From Desulfobacterales bacterium (GTDB lineage: Bacteria; Desulfobacterota; Desulfobacteria; Desulfobacterales; SpSt-501), in contig JALOOU010000014.1 of NCBI GenBank assembly GCA_025454255.1, forward strand, positions 20,186 through 84,185: a stretch of 64,000 nt of DNA. The letters are read 5' to 3'. A program made the position numbers and the translations under genes. The notes beneath the pieces are model-generated. The model saw nothing but the letters and a program-made list of their open reading frames with translations, made no database searches and was not told the origin of the DNA. Shown piece after piece: positions 51,580 to 60,092 of this stretch (position 1 is its first letter; the number at the start of each line of letters is the position of its first letter).

Positions 51580-52515
51580 TTATTTGAGCGCCGCCGTCAT
51601 CTGCTCGGCGGACCCGACCACGTAGTGGGAGAGGTCCCGCGGTGTGGGCTTGCGCGGGTCGCTCCAGTCGTAGAACCCCTTGCCGGTAGCCGCGCCGAAC
51701 TCGCCGTTCTTCACCATCCGCACCAAAATCAGCGGCGGGTAGAGCCGCGGATCGCTGGAGGCCTGCAGCATTTCTAGGGCCACCCGCAGCATCGTGGGGG
51801 CGCTGATGAAGTCGTGCAGTTTGAAAACGCCTTGGGGGTGGCCAAGGCTCGTGTTCAGGCCGACATCGCCGTCTTCCACCCGGATTTTTCCCTGCTCGAG
51901 GAGCCGCACCGCGTCGAGCGCCATCGGCACCAGCAGGCGGTTGACCCAGAAGCCCGGGATGTTGGGCGCCAGAAACGGCGCTTTTTTCATTTCCAGGAGA
52001 GCGCGTCGGGTGAACTCGACGGTCTCAGCGGATGTTTTGGCGCCCGGCACCACCTCGACGCCCGGCATCATCGGCACCGGGTTGAACCCGTGCGTGATGA
52101 TGGAGCGCTCCGGCCGTCCGCCGGCCTCGGCCAGCTGGTTGATGTCCAGGCTGCTGGTGTTGGACCAAAAAATCACCTTTTCCGGCAGCTGCGGCAGCAG
52201 CTCTCCCAGCACCCGGCGCTTGAGCTGCAGATCCTCGAAGATGACCTCGAGCAGCACATCGCACGCGGACGCGGCGGCGATGAAGGCCGCCCGCTCCGTG
52301 TGGGTCCGGATGCGGCCGCCGACGGCCGCGGCGAGGCCCGGCTCGGCGAGTTTGAAGCGCCGGGCCGTTTTTTCGGCCAGCTCGACGCAGGCGCCGACGG
52401 TGCCGGCTAGCATGTCGGGGTCGGCGTCGGTGCAGTGGACCTCGTGGCCGGCCATGGCGCATTGCGTGATCCAGCCGCGCCCCATGACCCCCGTGCCGAT
52501 GACGGCGATCTTCAT
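51580..52515 (-). CDS. 3-hydroxyacyl-CoA dehydrogenase
   Basis: NAD-dependent oxidation of 3-hydroxyacyl-CoA (beta-oxidation or butanoate metabolism), 311 residues. Motifs: AVIGTGVMGRGWITQCAMAGH dinucleotide site, LLEVIFEDLQLKRRVLGELL, FWSNTSSLDINQLAEA near 125, HGFNPVPMMPGVEVV with catalytic His near 148, and the C-terminal helical domain with NRLLVPMALDAVRLLE. Single-function HbdH/PaaH type. It lies 31 bases after the aminotransferase on the same strand. Confidence 0.93.
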   Translation of the reverse strand: MKIAVIGTGVMGRGWITQCAMAGHEVHCTDADPDMLAGTVGACVELAEKTARRFKLAEPGLAAAVGGRIRTHTERAAFIAAASACDVLLEVIFEDLQLKRRVLGELLPQLPEKVIFWSNTSSLDINQLAEAGGRPERSIITHGFNPVPMMPGVEVVPGAKTSAETVEFTRRALLEMKKAPFLAPNIPGFWVNRLLVPMALDAVRLLEQGKIRVEDGDVGLNTSLGHPQGVFKLHDFISAPTMLRVALEMLQASSDPRLYPPLILVRMVKNGEFGAATGKGFYDWSDPRKPTPRDLSHYVVGSAEQMTAALK

Positions 52516-52546
52516 GAGTGACCTCCCTGGGTGGTTTTGATTTCAG

Positions 52547-53737
52547 TCATCGAGCGTCTCCGCCGCGTCGGGCCTGTTCGGCTGCGCGCAGGAATCCGCT
52601 GCGTGAATCCCGGATCGTCTGGTCCGGCACCGCAAACGAAATGCGGAAATAGCCGGGGGTCCCGAAGGCGCGCCCCGGGCTGACCAGGATGCGTTCGGCC
52701 TTCAGGATCTCCGTGAAGCGGACATCGTCGGGGATCGGGCTCTGGGGAAAAAGGTAGAAGGCGCCTTCGGGCCGGTTGAATTCGTAGCCCGCGGCCGCAA
52801 GGATCTCGCAGAGCATGTCCCGCCGCCGGCGGTAGACGGAGACATCCACCGCCGCCCCCAGCACGCGGGCGACGGCCTGCTGGAGCAGGCCGGGGGCGTT
52901 GACGACGTGCATGGAATTGGCGGTGCTGCCGGCGGCCACGATCGCCCCGGCGTCCTCGGCCTCCGGGTGCACGGCGAAATAGCCGATCCGCTCCCCGGCC
53001 AGGCTCAGCTCCTTCGAGAAGGAGTTCACCACGATGGTGTGGGGGTAGGCCTTCATCACCGGGGGGACGAGGGTTCCGAAGGTGATGGTGCGGTAGGGCT
53101 CGTCGCAGACCAGGTAGATGCGCCGGCCGAAGCGGGCGCTCGCCTTCTCCAGCACCCGGCCCAGGGCGTCGATCTCGGCCGCCGAATAGATGGCGCCGGT
53201 GGGGTTGTTCGGGGAGTTGATCAGCACCACGCGGGTCTGCCGGGTCAGGGCCCGGTTGACGGCGTCGGGATCCAGATGAAAGCGCCGATCGGTCGGCGCC
53301 GTTTTAAGAGTTGCATCCACCAGGAAGGCGTAGCTGCCGTAGCCCAGAAAATAGGGGGCGGGGGTCAGGATCTCCTCGCCGGGGTTGACCAGCGCCCGGA
53401 AGACGGCGTTCAGGGCGCCCGCCGCGCCGACCGTCATGACGATCATCTCCGGCCGGGCCGGCACGCTGTGCTCGGCGGAGAGCCGCCGGGCCAGCGCCTC
53501 GCGCAGCGGCGGGTGCCCGGCGACCGGCGCGTAGCCGAACGAGAGGGTCTCTGACTGCGCCAGCTCCCGCAGCGCGGCGCGCAACTCGGCCGGGGGGGGG
53601 AGATCGGGGTTGCCCAATGAGAAGTCGTAGACGTTGTCGGCGCCGTGCCGCTCCTTGAGCCGGCGGCCCTCCTCGAACATGTCCTTGACGACGGCAAACT
53701 CCGCCACCCGGCGCACCATTCGGTCTGCAATCGGCAT
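52547..53737 (-). CDS. PLP-dependent aminotransferase (class I/II)
   Basis: Fold-type I aminotransferase of 396 residues: YDFSLGNPDLPPP near 40, FGYAPVAGHPPLREALARRL near 75, NSPNNPTGAIYS near 175, PLP lysine in NSFSKELSLAGERIGY near 245, and C-terminal SPGRAFGTPGYFRISF with the substrate-binding Arg. Amino acid specificity cannot be read from sequence. Start 53737 follows GGGGAGGAAGAG and lies about 65 bases after a good promoter; the ORF-track start is upstream of that promoter's predicted start site. Likely operon with the 3-hydroxyacyl-CoA dehydrogenase. Confidence 0.92.
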   Translation of the reverse strand: MPIADRMVRRVAEFAVVKDMFEEGRRLKERHGADNVYDFSLGNPDLPPPAELRAALRELAQSETLSFGYAPVAGHPPLREALARRLSAEHSVPARPEMIVMTVGAAGALNAVFRALVNPGEEILTPAPYFLGYGSYAFLVDATLKTAPTDRRFHLDPDAVNRALTRQTRVVLINSPNNPTGAIYSAAEIDALGRVLEKASARFGRRIYLVCDEPYRTITFGTLVPPVMKAYPHTIVVNSFSKELSLAGERIGYFAVHPEAEDAGAIVAAGSTANSMHVVNAPGLLQQAVARVLGAAVDVSVYRRRRDMLCEILAAAGYEFNRPEGAFYLFPQSPIPDDVRFTEILKAERILVSPGRAFGTPGYFRISFAVPDQTIRDSRSGFLRAAEQARRGGDAR

Positions 53738-53809
53738 CTCTTCCTCCCCGTGTGGGTTGTGCCCCGGCTCTCCGGCATCCGGGGTGAGGAATCCGGAGAG
53801 CGCGCCGCG

Positions 53810-53838
53810 ACTATACGAGGTTCGCATGCGAGGGTCAA
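53810..53838 (-). promoter_or_regulatory. Sigma-70-type promoter of the aminotransferase operon
   Basis: Minus strand TTGACC (53838-53833), 17-base spacer, TATAGT (53815-53810). Predicted start near 53803. Confidence 0.7.
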
Positions 53839-53960
53839 GCTCCGCGGCGGGAGGCCGCCGGGGCGGGCGCTAAATTTTTTGCTTCAAATATGCCCGGCTT
53901 GATTGTATCCTGCCGCAGAGCTGGAGCCCTTTGAATCGAGCTCGCATGGGAGGTGGACCT

Positions 53961-55877
53961 ATGCCGTTCGCATACACCGGAAAAATTCTGCACGTGGACC
54001 TCACGCACCGCAAGGTGGAGATCGAGGAGCCCGGGGAGGTCTTTTATCGCAGTTACCTGGGGGGCCGGGGCATCGGCTACCACTACCTCATGCGGGAGGT
54101 GCCGCCGCACGCGGATGCGCTGGCGCCGGAGAACCTGCTGGTGCTGGCCACCGGGGTGATGACCGGGTCGCCGATCGCCGCCTCCTGCCGGTTTGCCGCG
54201 GTCGGCAAATCCCCGCTGACCGGAACCGCCGGCGAGTCCGAGGCCGCCGGCTTCTTCGGCCCCGAGCTCAAAAAGGCCGGCTTCGACGCGGTCGTTCTCA
54301 GGGGGCGGGCGGACGCCCCGGTCTATCTCTGGGTGACCGACGGCCGGGCCGAGATCCGGGATGCGCGCCCCATCGCCCTGCAGGGTGCGCGCGAGGTCGA
54401 GGACGCCATCCGCGCGGAGCTGGGCAGCGACAAGATCCGGGTGGCCCAGACCGGGCCGGCCGGTATGCGGCAGGTGCGCTTCGCCAACATCACCAACAAC
54501 CTCGGCCACTTCAACGGCCGCGGCGGCTTCGGCGCCGTGATGGGGGCCAAGAACATCCGGGCCGTGGCCGCCCTCGGAAACGGCGCCATCGAATACCGCG
54601 ACCCCGAGTTCCTGCGCCGGACCGCCACCGAATACGCCAAGAGCTTCCGGCAGAACCCGGTGGGCGATGCGCTCTACGTCTACGGCACCACCGCCTTCCC
54701 GGAGATCTTGTCGGCCGCCGGCGGGCTGCCGGTGAACAACTTTCGCGCCAGCGCCCTCGCGGACGCCGCCCCTTTGGGCGGCGAGACCTACAATGCGCTG
54801 CTGCTCAAGAAACGCAAGGGCTGCCATGCCTGCCCCATCATGTGCAAGCGGGTCATCGCCCTGGACGACCCGGTCTACGGCGTCGATTCGCGCTACGGCG
54901 GGCCCGAGTACGAGACCATCGCCGCCTTGGGGTCCAACCTGAACATCACGGACCTGCGCGTCGTGGCCAAGGGCAACGAGATCTGCGACCGCTACTGCAT
55001 GGACACCATTTCGGCCGGCATGACCATCGCCTTCGCCTGCGAGTGTTTCGAGAAAGGCCTCATCACCGCGGTCGACACCGGCGGCCTGGAGCTGCGCTTC
55101 GGAGACCCCGGGCTGCTCTTGAGGCTCTTGGAGATGATCGCTCACCGGGAGGGCTTCGGCGATGCGCTGGCCGAGGGCTCGGCCCGGCTGGCCGAACGCT
55201 GGGGGCTGTCCGATTCCCCCTTTTGCATGTGCGTCAAGGGCCAGGAGCTTGCCCTGCACGACCCGCGCATCAAGGCCGGGGTGGGGTTGAGCTATGCGCT
55301 GAGCACCTACGGGGCGGACCACATGAACGCCCCGCACGACCCCTCCTTCGTGGACGAAGCCTCCTTTTCCTTCCGCTCGGCCCAGGCGCTGGGGATCTAC
55401 CGGCCGATGCCCGCCACCAGCCTCGCCGGCGAAAAGGTGCGCGCGTTCACCGCCCTCGAAAAATACTGGCGGATGCTCGATGCGCTCGGCCTGTGCGTCT
55501 TCGGCTTTGCGCCGCGCGGGGTCATGCCGATCGAGGCGCTGGAGGCGTGCATCCGGGCGGCCACCGGATGGAATGCGAGCCTCTACGAGCTCATGCGGGC
55601 GGCGGAACGCTCCTCCATCCTGGCGCGCGCCTTCAACAGCCGGGAGGGGTTTTCGATCAAGGAAGACCGTATCCCCGCCCGTCTCTTCGACCCCAAGCCC
55701 AACGGCCCCCGGGCCGGGGAGCAGGCCTTCTCCCCCGAGGAGTTCCAGAGGGCGGTTGAGCTCTATTACACCATCGTCGGCTGCGATCCCCGCACCGGGC
55801 GGCCGCTGCCCGGCAAGCTGGCCGAGCTCGACCTCGAGTGGGTGGCGGCGCTGTTGGGAGCGCCCCAGGCCGTGTGA
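53961..55877 (+). CDS. aor: Aldehyde:ferredoxin oxidoreductase (tungsten-dependent AOR family)
   Basis: Oxidises aldehydes to acids with ferredoxin, using a tungsten bis-pyranopterin and a [4Fe-4S] cluster. The 638-residue length fits AOR. Seen: GRGIGYHYLMRE N-terminal pterin-domain signature, TGSPIAASCRFAAVGKSPLTG, NITNNLGHFNGRGGFGAVMGAKN, the cluster ligands KGCHACPIMCKR near 290 with a fourth Cys in LGLCVFG near 515, and GPEYETIAALGSN. Start 53961 follows GGGAGGTGGACCT. No partner ferredoxin or moaD/thiS gene is adjacent; moaA in the window would supply the pterin. Confidence 0.95.
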   Translation: MPFAYTGKILHVDLTHRKVEIEEPGEVFYRSYLGGRGIGYHYLMREVPPHADALAPENLLVLATGVMTGSPIAASCRFAAVGKSPLTGTAGESEAAGFFGPELKKAGFDAVVLRGRADAPVYLWVTDGRAEIRDARPIALQGAREVEDAIRAELGSDKIRVAQTGPAGMRQVRFANITNNLGHFNGRGGFGAVMGAKNIRAVAALGNGAIEYRDPEFLRRTATEYAKSFRQNPVGDALYVYGTTAFPEILSAAGGLPVNNFRASALADAAPLGGETYNALLLKKRKGCHACPIMCKRVIALDDPVYGVDSRYGGPEYETIAALGSNLNITDLRVVAKGNEICDRYCMDTISAGMTIAFACECFEKGLITAVDTGGLELRFGDPGLLLRLLEMIAHREGFGDALAEGSARLAERWGLSDSPFCMCVKGQELALHDPRIKAGVGLSYALSTYGADHMNAPHDPSFVDEASFSFRSAQALGIYRPMPATSLAGEKVRAFTALEKYWRMLDALGLCVFGFAPRGVMPIEALEACIRAATGWNASLYELMRAAERSSILARAFNSREGFSIKEDRIPARLFDPKPNGPRAGEQAFSPEEFQRAVELYYTIVGCDPRTGRPLPGKLAELDLEWVAALLGAPQAV

Positions 55878-55938
55878 TCCGCGCGGCACGCCGCCTGCGG
55901 CAGCGCTTCGTCAGCGAGCAAGTTCAGATGTTGCGGGA

Positions 55939-55953
55939 GCGGCTTCCAGCCGC
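55939..55953. repeat. Short REP-like palindrome
   Basis: GCGGCT-TCC-AGCCGC, a perfect 6-base stem in the AOR-yvcK gap, of the kind often dispersed in GC-rich genomes as REP-like units. Only one copy was noticed here. Confidence 0.4.
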
Positions 55954-56052
55954 GATCCGATCTCGCCCCTGCCCGGGCGGGGCGCCCACGGGAAAAAGCC
56001 GAACGTACGCGAGAGCCGCAGGCGGCTAAAAGTGTGCGAGCACCGGACCCTT

Positions 56053-56087
56053 AACACCCAACACTAAACACCAAACACTGAACACCA
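56053..56087 (+). repeat. Five-copy heptanucleotide tandem repeat
   Basis: AACACCC-AACACTA-AACACCA-AACACTG-AACACCA: five consecutive 7-base units of consensus AACACYN. It ends 15 bases before the yvcK-like ATG, where a ribosome-binding site would be expected. Confidence 0.85.
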
Positions 56088-56102
56088 ACCATCCGCACGC
56101 CT

Positions 56103-57113
56103 ATGGACGCCAAACCCATCAAGCTTTTGACTCTCGGCGGCGGCAGCGGGCAGTTCGCGCTGCTCTCCGGCCTGCGCGATCTGGAGCAGATCGACATCAC
56201 GGCCGTGGTGTCGATGGTCGACAGCGGCGGCAGCACCGGCCGGTTGCGCGATGAATTCGGCATACTGCCGCCGGGGGACATCCTCAAGTGCATCGTGGCC
56301 CTCTCCCCGCATCGGGACATGGCCCGCGGGCTGCTGCTCAAGCGCTTCATCGAAGACCGGCGCCTGAAGGGCCACAATGCCGGCAACCTGCTGCTGACCA
56401 TGCTCTCGCGCTACACCGAGAGCTTCCCGGCAGGGGTCCAGGCCCTGGCGGAGATTCTGGACGTGCGCGGACGGATCCTGCCGGTGACCGTCGACCAGGC
56501 CACCCTGGTGGCCGAGCTCACCGACGGCACGCGCATCTTCGGCGAAAAGGCCATCGACGTGCCGCGCGGGACGCAGCGCGAGAAAATCCGGGATGTGTTT
56601 CTGGTGCCCCACCACAGCGAGTCGATCTCGGTCTACCCGCCGGTGATCGATGCCGCCTGGTGGGCCGATTACATCGTCATCGGACCGGGCGATCTGTTCA
56701 CGAGCATCATCGCCGGCCTGATCGTCCCCGGGGTGAAGGAGGCCTTCCAGAAAAGCCGCGCCAAGATCCTCTTCGTTCTCAACATCATGACCAAGTTCGG
56801 CGAAACTCACAATTTCAGCGGGTGGGATTTCGTGTCGCGCCTGGAGAGCTTCTTGGGGCGGTCGGTCGACGGGGTGCTCTGCAACACAGCGCTGCCCGAT
56901 CCGTCGGTTCTGTCGAACTACGGCGCCCAGAAGGCCGAGCTGGTGAAGGTGGACCCGCAGGAGCGCTGCTGGGGGCGCCGGCGCATCTACGCGGCCGACC
57001 TGCTCGACACCTCCGGGGGCATCGTGCGCCACGACTCCAAGAAGCTCGCGGGCCTGCTCAAACGCATTATCGACGATCCGGCGACGGGTCGCAGGCGAGA
57101 GGAGGGGGAATGA
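56103..57113 (+). CDS. yvcK: YvcK/CofD-like protein (gluconeogenesis factor family)
   Basis: A 336-residue protein of the CofD/YvcK superfamily. It begins with the nucleotide-binding LLTLGGGSGQFALLSGL and has VVSMVDSGGSTGRLRDEFGILPPGDILKCIVAL near 40-70, KGHNAGNLLLTML near 95, and YIVIGPGDLFTSIIAGLIV near 190. The family binds UDP-sugars and is tied to cell shape and carbon-source adaptation in Firmicutes; its role in this lineage is not established. No Shine-Dalgarno is visible; the heptamer repeat stands in its place. Stop overlaps the next start (ATGA). Confidence 0.9.
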   Translation: MDAKPIKLLTLGGGSGQFALLSGLRDLEQIDITAVVSMVDSGGSTGRLRDEFGILPPGDILKCIVALSPHRDMARGLLLKRFIEDRRLKGHNAGNLLLTMLSRYTESFPAGVQALAEILDVRGRILPVTVDQATLVAELTDGTRIFGEKAIDVPRGTQREKIRDVFLVPHHSESISVYPPVIDAAWWADYIVIGPGDLFTSIIAGLIVPGVKEAFQKSRAKILFVLNIMTKFGETHNFSGWDFVSRLESFLGRSVDGVLCNTALPDPSVLSNYGAQKAELVKVDPQERCWGRRRIYAADLLDTSGGIVRHDSKKLAGLLKRIIDDPATGRRREEGE

Positions 57114-57922
57114 TGGAAGCGCCGATCCGCACCCGGACGATCACGACCCGCTATGAACTCAGCGGGGCCGCAAACCAACCCGTCGTGATGTTGAGCCACT
57201 CGCTCGGCGCGGACCTGTCGATGTGGGATCGCCAGCTGGCCGCTTTGCAGCCCGGCTTCCGGGTGCTGCGCTACGACACCCGCGGCCACGGCGGCAGCGA
57301 GGTGGCGCCTCCGCCCTACCGGCTGGAGGAGCTCGTGGAGGATGCGGTCGCCCTGCTGGATGCCCTCGAAATCCCCAGGGTGCATTTCGCCGGCATCTCC
57401 ATGGGCGGGATGATCGGGCAGGGCCTTGCCCTGGGCCATCCGCAGCGCCTGCTCAGCCTCTGCTTGTGCAGCACGGCCGCGGTCATGCCGGAGGCCGCCC
57501 AGCCGGTGATCCAGGAGCGCATCGATATCGCCCGGGCCGAGGGCATGCCGGCGCTGGTGGAGGGCACGCTGGCCCGCTGGTTCACCCCGACGTTTTTGAA
57601 AAGCCGGCCGCCCGAAGTGGACGCTATCGGGCGCCAGCTCCGCGCCACGCCGGTGGCCGGCTACGTGGGGTGCACCGAGGCCATCCGCAGGCTCGATTAC
57701 CTCGACCGGCTGCCGCGCATCGGCCTGCCCACGCTGATCGTTGTGGGCGCCGACGATCCCGGAACGCCTGTCTCCGCCTCGCAGGCCATTCACGAGCGCA
57801 TCCGCGGCTCCCGGCTCGCGGTGATCCCGCGGGCCATGCACCTCGCCAACATCGAGCATGCCGGGATATTCAACCGCACGCTGGTCGATTTTTTAAGCGG
57901 CATCGAGCCCGCAGCCCCCTGA
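57110..57922 (+). CDS. Alpha/beta hydrolase, 3-oxoadipate enol-lactonase-like
   Basis: A 270-residue hydrolase with the Ser-Asp-His set: oxyanion region VVMLSHSLGADLSMWD near 22, nucleophile Ser in FAGISMGGMIGQG near 95, acid Asp in VVGADDPGTPVSA near 220, and His in MHLANIEHAGIFN near 245. The overall wording resembles PcaD-type enol-lactonases, but no aromatic-degradation genes are nearby, so the substrate is open. Start ATG (57110, or 57113) follows GAGGAGGGGGA and overlaps the yvcK stop. Confidence 0.9.
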   Translation: MMEAPIRTRTITTRYELSGAANQPVVMLSHSLGADLSMWDRQLAALQPGFRVLRYDTRGHGGSEVAPPPYRLEELVEDAVALLDALEIPRVHFAGISMGGMIGQGLALGHPQRLLSLCLCSTAAVMPEAAQPVIQERIDIARAEGMPALVEGTLARWFTPTFLKSRPPEVDAIGRQLRATPVAGYVGCTEAIRRLDYLDRLPRIGLPTLIVVGADDPGTPVSASQAIHERIRGSRLAVIPRAMHLANIEHAGIFNRTLVDFLSGIEPAAP

Positions 57923-57990
57923 CGGGCTAAAGTCCGGCGGCGCGGCTGCCGATACCCTTAGGCTGGAGGAGCCGTTAGACGCATCCGACC

Positions 57991-58602
57991 ATGAACAGCA
58001 GCTACCAGTCCGAACAGTTGCAGGCGCTTTGCCTCGTGCACACGCACCTGGCGGCCATCCCCCGCTCCGAGCGCGATCGGCTGCAAGCGCAGATCGCCGA
58101 CTACATGGCGTTCCGGCGCCGCGTGGACGACTTTCTGGAGGCGGCTTTCGGCGCCGTCTGCAGCGCCACCTGCTACCGCAGCCGGCTTTCCGCCTGCTGC
58201 TCGCGGGAGGGGATCGTGACCTTCTTCGCCGACATGGTCATCAACCTGCTGCACTCCGAGCAGCGCGACAGCGACCGACTCTTCAAGGCGCTGCAGACCG
58301 AAAACACCGGCTTCAAATGCGTCTATCTCGGGCCGGCGGGCTGCCTGTGGCGGGTCAAGCCCATCGTGTGCCAGATGTTCCTGTGCGACCCGGCCAAGGC
58401 GAAAGTGTTCGGCTCCCGCCCCGATCTGGAAACGCAGTGGGCGGATTTCGAACGGGAACGCAAGCGGTTCACTTGGCCTGACCGCCCCGTGCTCTTCGAC
58501 CGGCTCGAGGCCTATTTCATCTCCATCGGCTGTTCCTCCCCCCTCATGTACCTGCACCAAAGCCCCGGACTGTTGCGCGTAAAGCGCCGCGCAGGGCTGT
58601 AA
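57991..58602 (+). CDS. Conserved cysteine-rich protein of unknown function
   Basis: A 203-residue cytoplasmic protein with ten or so cysteines arranged in clusters: AVCSATCYRSRLSACCSREG near 55-75, FKCVYLGPAGCLW near 110, IVCQMFLCDP near 125, and a last Cys in ISIGCSSP. The spacing suggests a bound metal or Fe-S cluster, somewhat like YkgJ-type Cys-cluster proteins. No domain is assigned with confidence. Start ATG is the first in frame, without a strong ribosome site (TTAGACGCATCCGACC upstream). It follows the hydrolase by 68 bases. Confidence 0.75.
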   Translation: MNSSYQSEQLQALCLVHTHLAAIPRSERDRLQAQIADYMAFRRRVDDFLEAAFGAVCSATCYRSRLSACCSREGIVTFFADMVINLLHSEQRDSDRLFKALQTENTGFKCVYLGPAGCLWRVKPIVCQMFLCDPAKAKVFGSRPDLETQWADFERERKRFTWPDRPVLFDRLEAYFISIGCSSPLMYLHQSPGLLRVKRRAGL

Positions 58603-59023
58603 CAGGCTGCGGATAAACGGCGTCCTAAGGCCCTGATCCAGCGTTGCGCGGCTCGCGGATCGATTGCATGCGCTTTCCAAATCAGCCGTGCGGCTTGGCT
58701 GGCGGCCCGACCCTTCTTCTTCCACTGCCCGATGAGGCGTGCCCGGCCGTCAGCGGCGTCTATCGGCCATGCCGTGGTTCCCACCCCTCACGCCCCCCCG
58801 GCGGTGATGGACCGCGCCTGCGGCGGGGGCATCGCTCCCGGCCAGGCCTGAACCGCAACCCACTGCGTCAGCCTCCCCATCCGCCCGCCATCGACGCGCC
58901 GAGCGCTGCCGGCGGGCTCGCTGCGGCGATCTTTTTTTAAAGAAAAAATAAAAAAAATAATTTTATAAAAAAATTATTGAAATAATATTGCAATATATAA
59001 AGATTTAAATTAATATTGCTGGC
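58603..59023. other. Gene-free stretch ending in an AT-rich island
   Basis: About 420 bases. The first ~325 are ordinary GC-rich sequence with no supportable gene. From about 58930 to 59020 composition switches abruptly to almost pure A/T (runs of T7 and A7-A8), containing AATAATTT...AAATTATT and the perfect 12-base palindrome ATATTGCAATAT (58985-58996). This looks like a promoter/operator region for the RHH gene that follows. Confidence 0.65.
58985..58996. promoter_or_regulatory. Perfect 12-bp palindrome, candidate operator
   Basis: ATATTGCAATAT, 28 bases before the RHH ATG; a half-site-like AATATTG recurs at 59012-59018. RHH proteins commonly autoregulate through such palindromes; binding here is inferred. 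Confidence 0.4.
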
Positions 59024-59176
59024 ATGAAGCACAAGAAGACCTTCTCCACGCGGATCGACGACAACCTTCTCAAGGCGCTCAAGCACCTGGCGGTCGACAC
59101 GGACAAGTCGCTGGGCGAACTTCTGGAGGAGGCCATCCGGGAGCTGCTGCGGAAGTATGCCACGCCGAAACCATAG
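59024..59176 (+). CDS. Tiny ribbon-helix-helix (RHH) DNA-binding protein
   Basis: Fifty residues, below the ORF-track cutoff: MKHKKTFSTRIDDNLLKALK, then HLAVDTDKSLGELLEEAIRE, ending LLRKYATPKP. The pattern KTFSTRIDDNLLKALKHLA (beta strand plus helix) and SLGELLEEAIRELL (second helix) is the RHH/MetJ-Arc fold used by antitoxins and small repressors. No Shine-Dalgarno is evident directly before the ATG; an extremely AT-rich segment with a palindrome precedes it. The next gene, a zinc-ribbon protein, starts 15 bases later and may be its partner. Confidence 0.82.
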   Translation: MKHKKTFSTRIDDNLLKALKHLAVDTDKSLGELLEEAIRELLRKYATPKP

Positions 59177-59191
59177 ACGGGAGGTTCAACT

Positions 59192-59440
59192 ATGCGGGCA
59201 AAAAAATCGGCATTGCGCGTTGCGGTGGAGTGTGACGAGGTGCCTTATCAGCCCGGCGAAGACGGGATCACCATGGAGTGCACCTGCCCCCGGTGCGGCT
59301 GCTGCCACCGCATGAAGCTGCTCTGGGCGGGTCGGGGAACCCCCAGAAAGTTCTGCCAGGCCTGCAAGGCCTATATCGCAACCTTGGAGACCTACGAGCT
59401 GCCTTGCATGCCTGTGTCGGTGAACCGCATGGTGGGGTGA
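59192..59440 (+). CDS. Small zinc-ribbon protein behind the RHH gene
   Basis: Eighty-two residues with CTCPRCGCCHRMK near 30 and KFCQACKAYIAT near 53, two CxxC knuckles that should form a zinc ribbon. The N-terminus is basic. Start ATG follows GGGAGGTTCAACT, 15 bases after the RHH stop, so the two form a mini-operon. It might be a DNA- or RNA-binding partner, but the toxin-antitoxin idea is only suggested by the arrangement. No family recognised. Confidence 0.72.
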   Translation: MRAKKSALRVAVECDEVPYQPGEDGITMECTCPRCGCCHRMKLLWAGRGTPRKFCQACKAYIATLETYELPCMPVSVNRMVG

Positions 59441-59551
59441 CCTGACGGACTCGGGGCGATTGCCCAGAAGATCGCGCCGCCGTGCGTCGATCTGGCCAAT
59501 TCCCTCGCGGGTGCGGGGCGTTGCTACCGCCGTTGGCGGCGGTTCGGTATT

Positions 59552-59580
59552 TTGAAAGAGATGGACCTTCCTGCTATACA
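59552..59580 (+). promoter_or_regulatory. Sigma-70-type promoter before the nucleotidyltransferase remnant
   Basis: TTGAAA (59552-59557), 17-base spacer ending TGC (extended -10), TATACA (59575-59580). Predicted start near 59587; the remnant's ATG is at 59610. Confidence 0.6.
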
Positions 59581-59609
59581 ACTAGAAAACCCAGCGCGAG
59601 ACTCGCGCC

Positions 59610-60092
59610 ATGATCGCAAAGGTGATCACGCGCAAACGGTCGGATGATATCCGCGCGACAGCCTCCGACCATCTTTACTGGATGACGAAAACCTCCGAGG
59701 AACGCTTCGAAGCGGTGGAAATCCCAAGACGGCCGTACCATCGAGGTTCAGCCAGTGAGATTCAGCCAGACTTCAGAAACCTGCTCGCGTTGTTCAACAC
59801 GCATAAAGCGGAATATCTGATCGCGGGCGGTTGCGCGCTGGCCTTCCATGGCGCACCGCGCTGCACCGGCGACCCCGATATTTTCATCAACTCCGGCGCG
59901 GATATAGCCCCCCATCGCATCCTTCCGACAGGCCCCTGCAGGCAGCGAGCAGGGCCGCCGCCGCGGGACACCAGGCCCGGGGCTGGCCCGGGCACCGCTG
60001 AGCGTCCGCGGCGAAATGCCTTCGGCCGAGGGGGGTGCTGCTTCCGACGGGCTCCCCGACCAGGGGGTTCGACGCTATGCGTGTGGAGGTGA
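59610..60092 (+). pseudogene. Broken two-gene nucleotidyltransferase module
   Basis: The first ~47 residues (SDHLYWMTKTSEERFEAVEIPRR) look like the small partner protein whose members read 'YW..KTPEERI.AVE.LRR'. Residues ~52-98 (DFRNLLALFNTHKAEYLIAG, then GCALAFHGAPRCTGDPDIFI) are the start of a nucleotidyltransferase of the kind normally encoded as a separate next gene. Homology ends abruptly near base 59903. The remaining ~60 codons are Pro/Arg-rich read-through. Normally these are two ORFs; here a fusion/deletion has joined and truncated them. A good promoter survives upstream. Such pairs are often toxin-antitoxin-like. Confidence 0.6.

Noticed and set aside
53835-55889. 684-residue minus-strand ORF
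   Set aside because: Antisense of the AOR gene, whose Fe-S and pterin motifs are clear on the plus strand.
56053-56087. CRISPR array
   Set aside because: Units are only 7 bases and contiguous without spacers; a simple tandem repeat.
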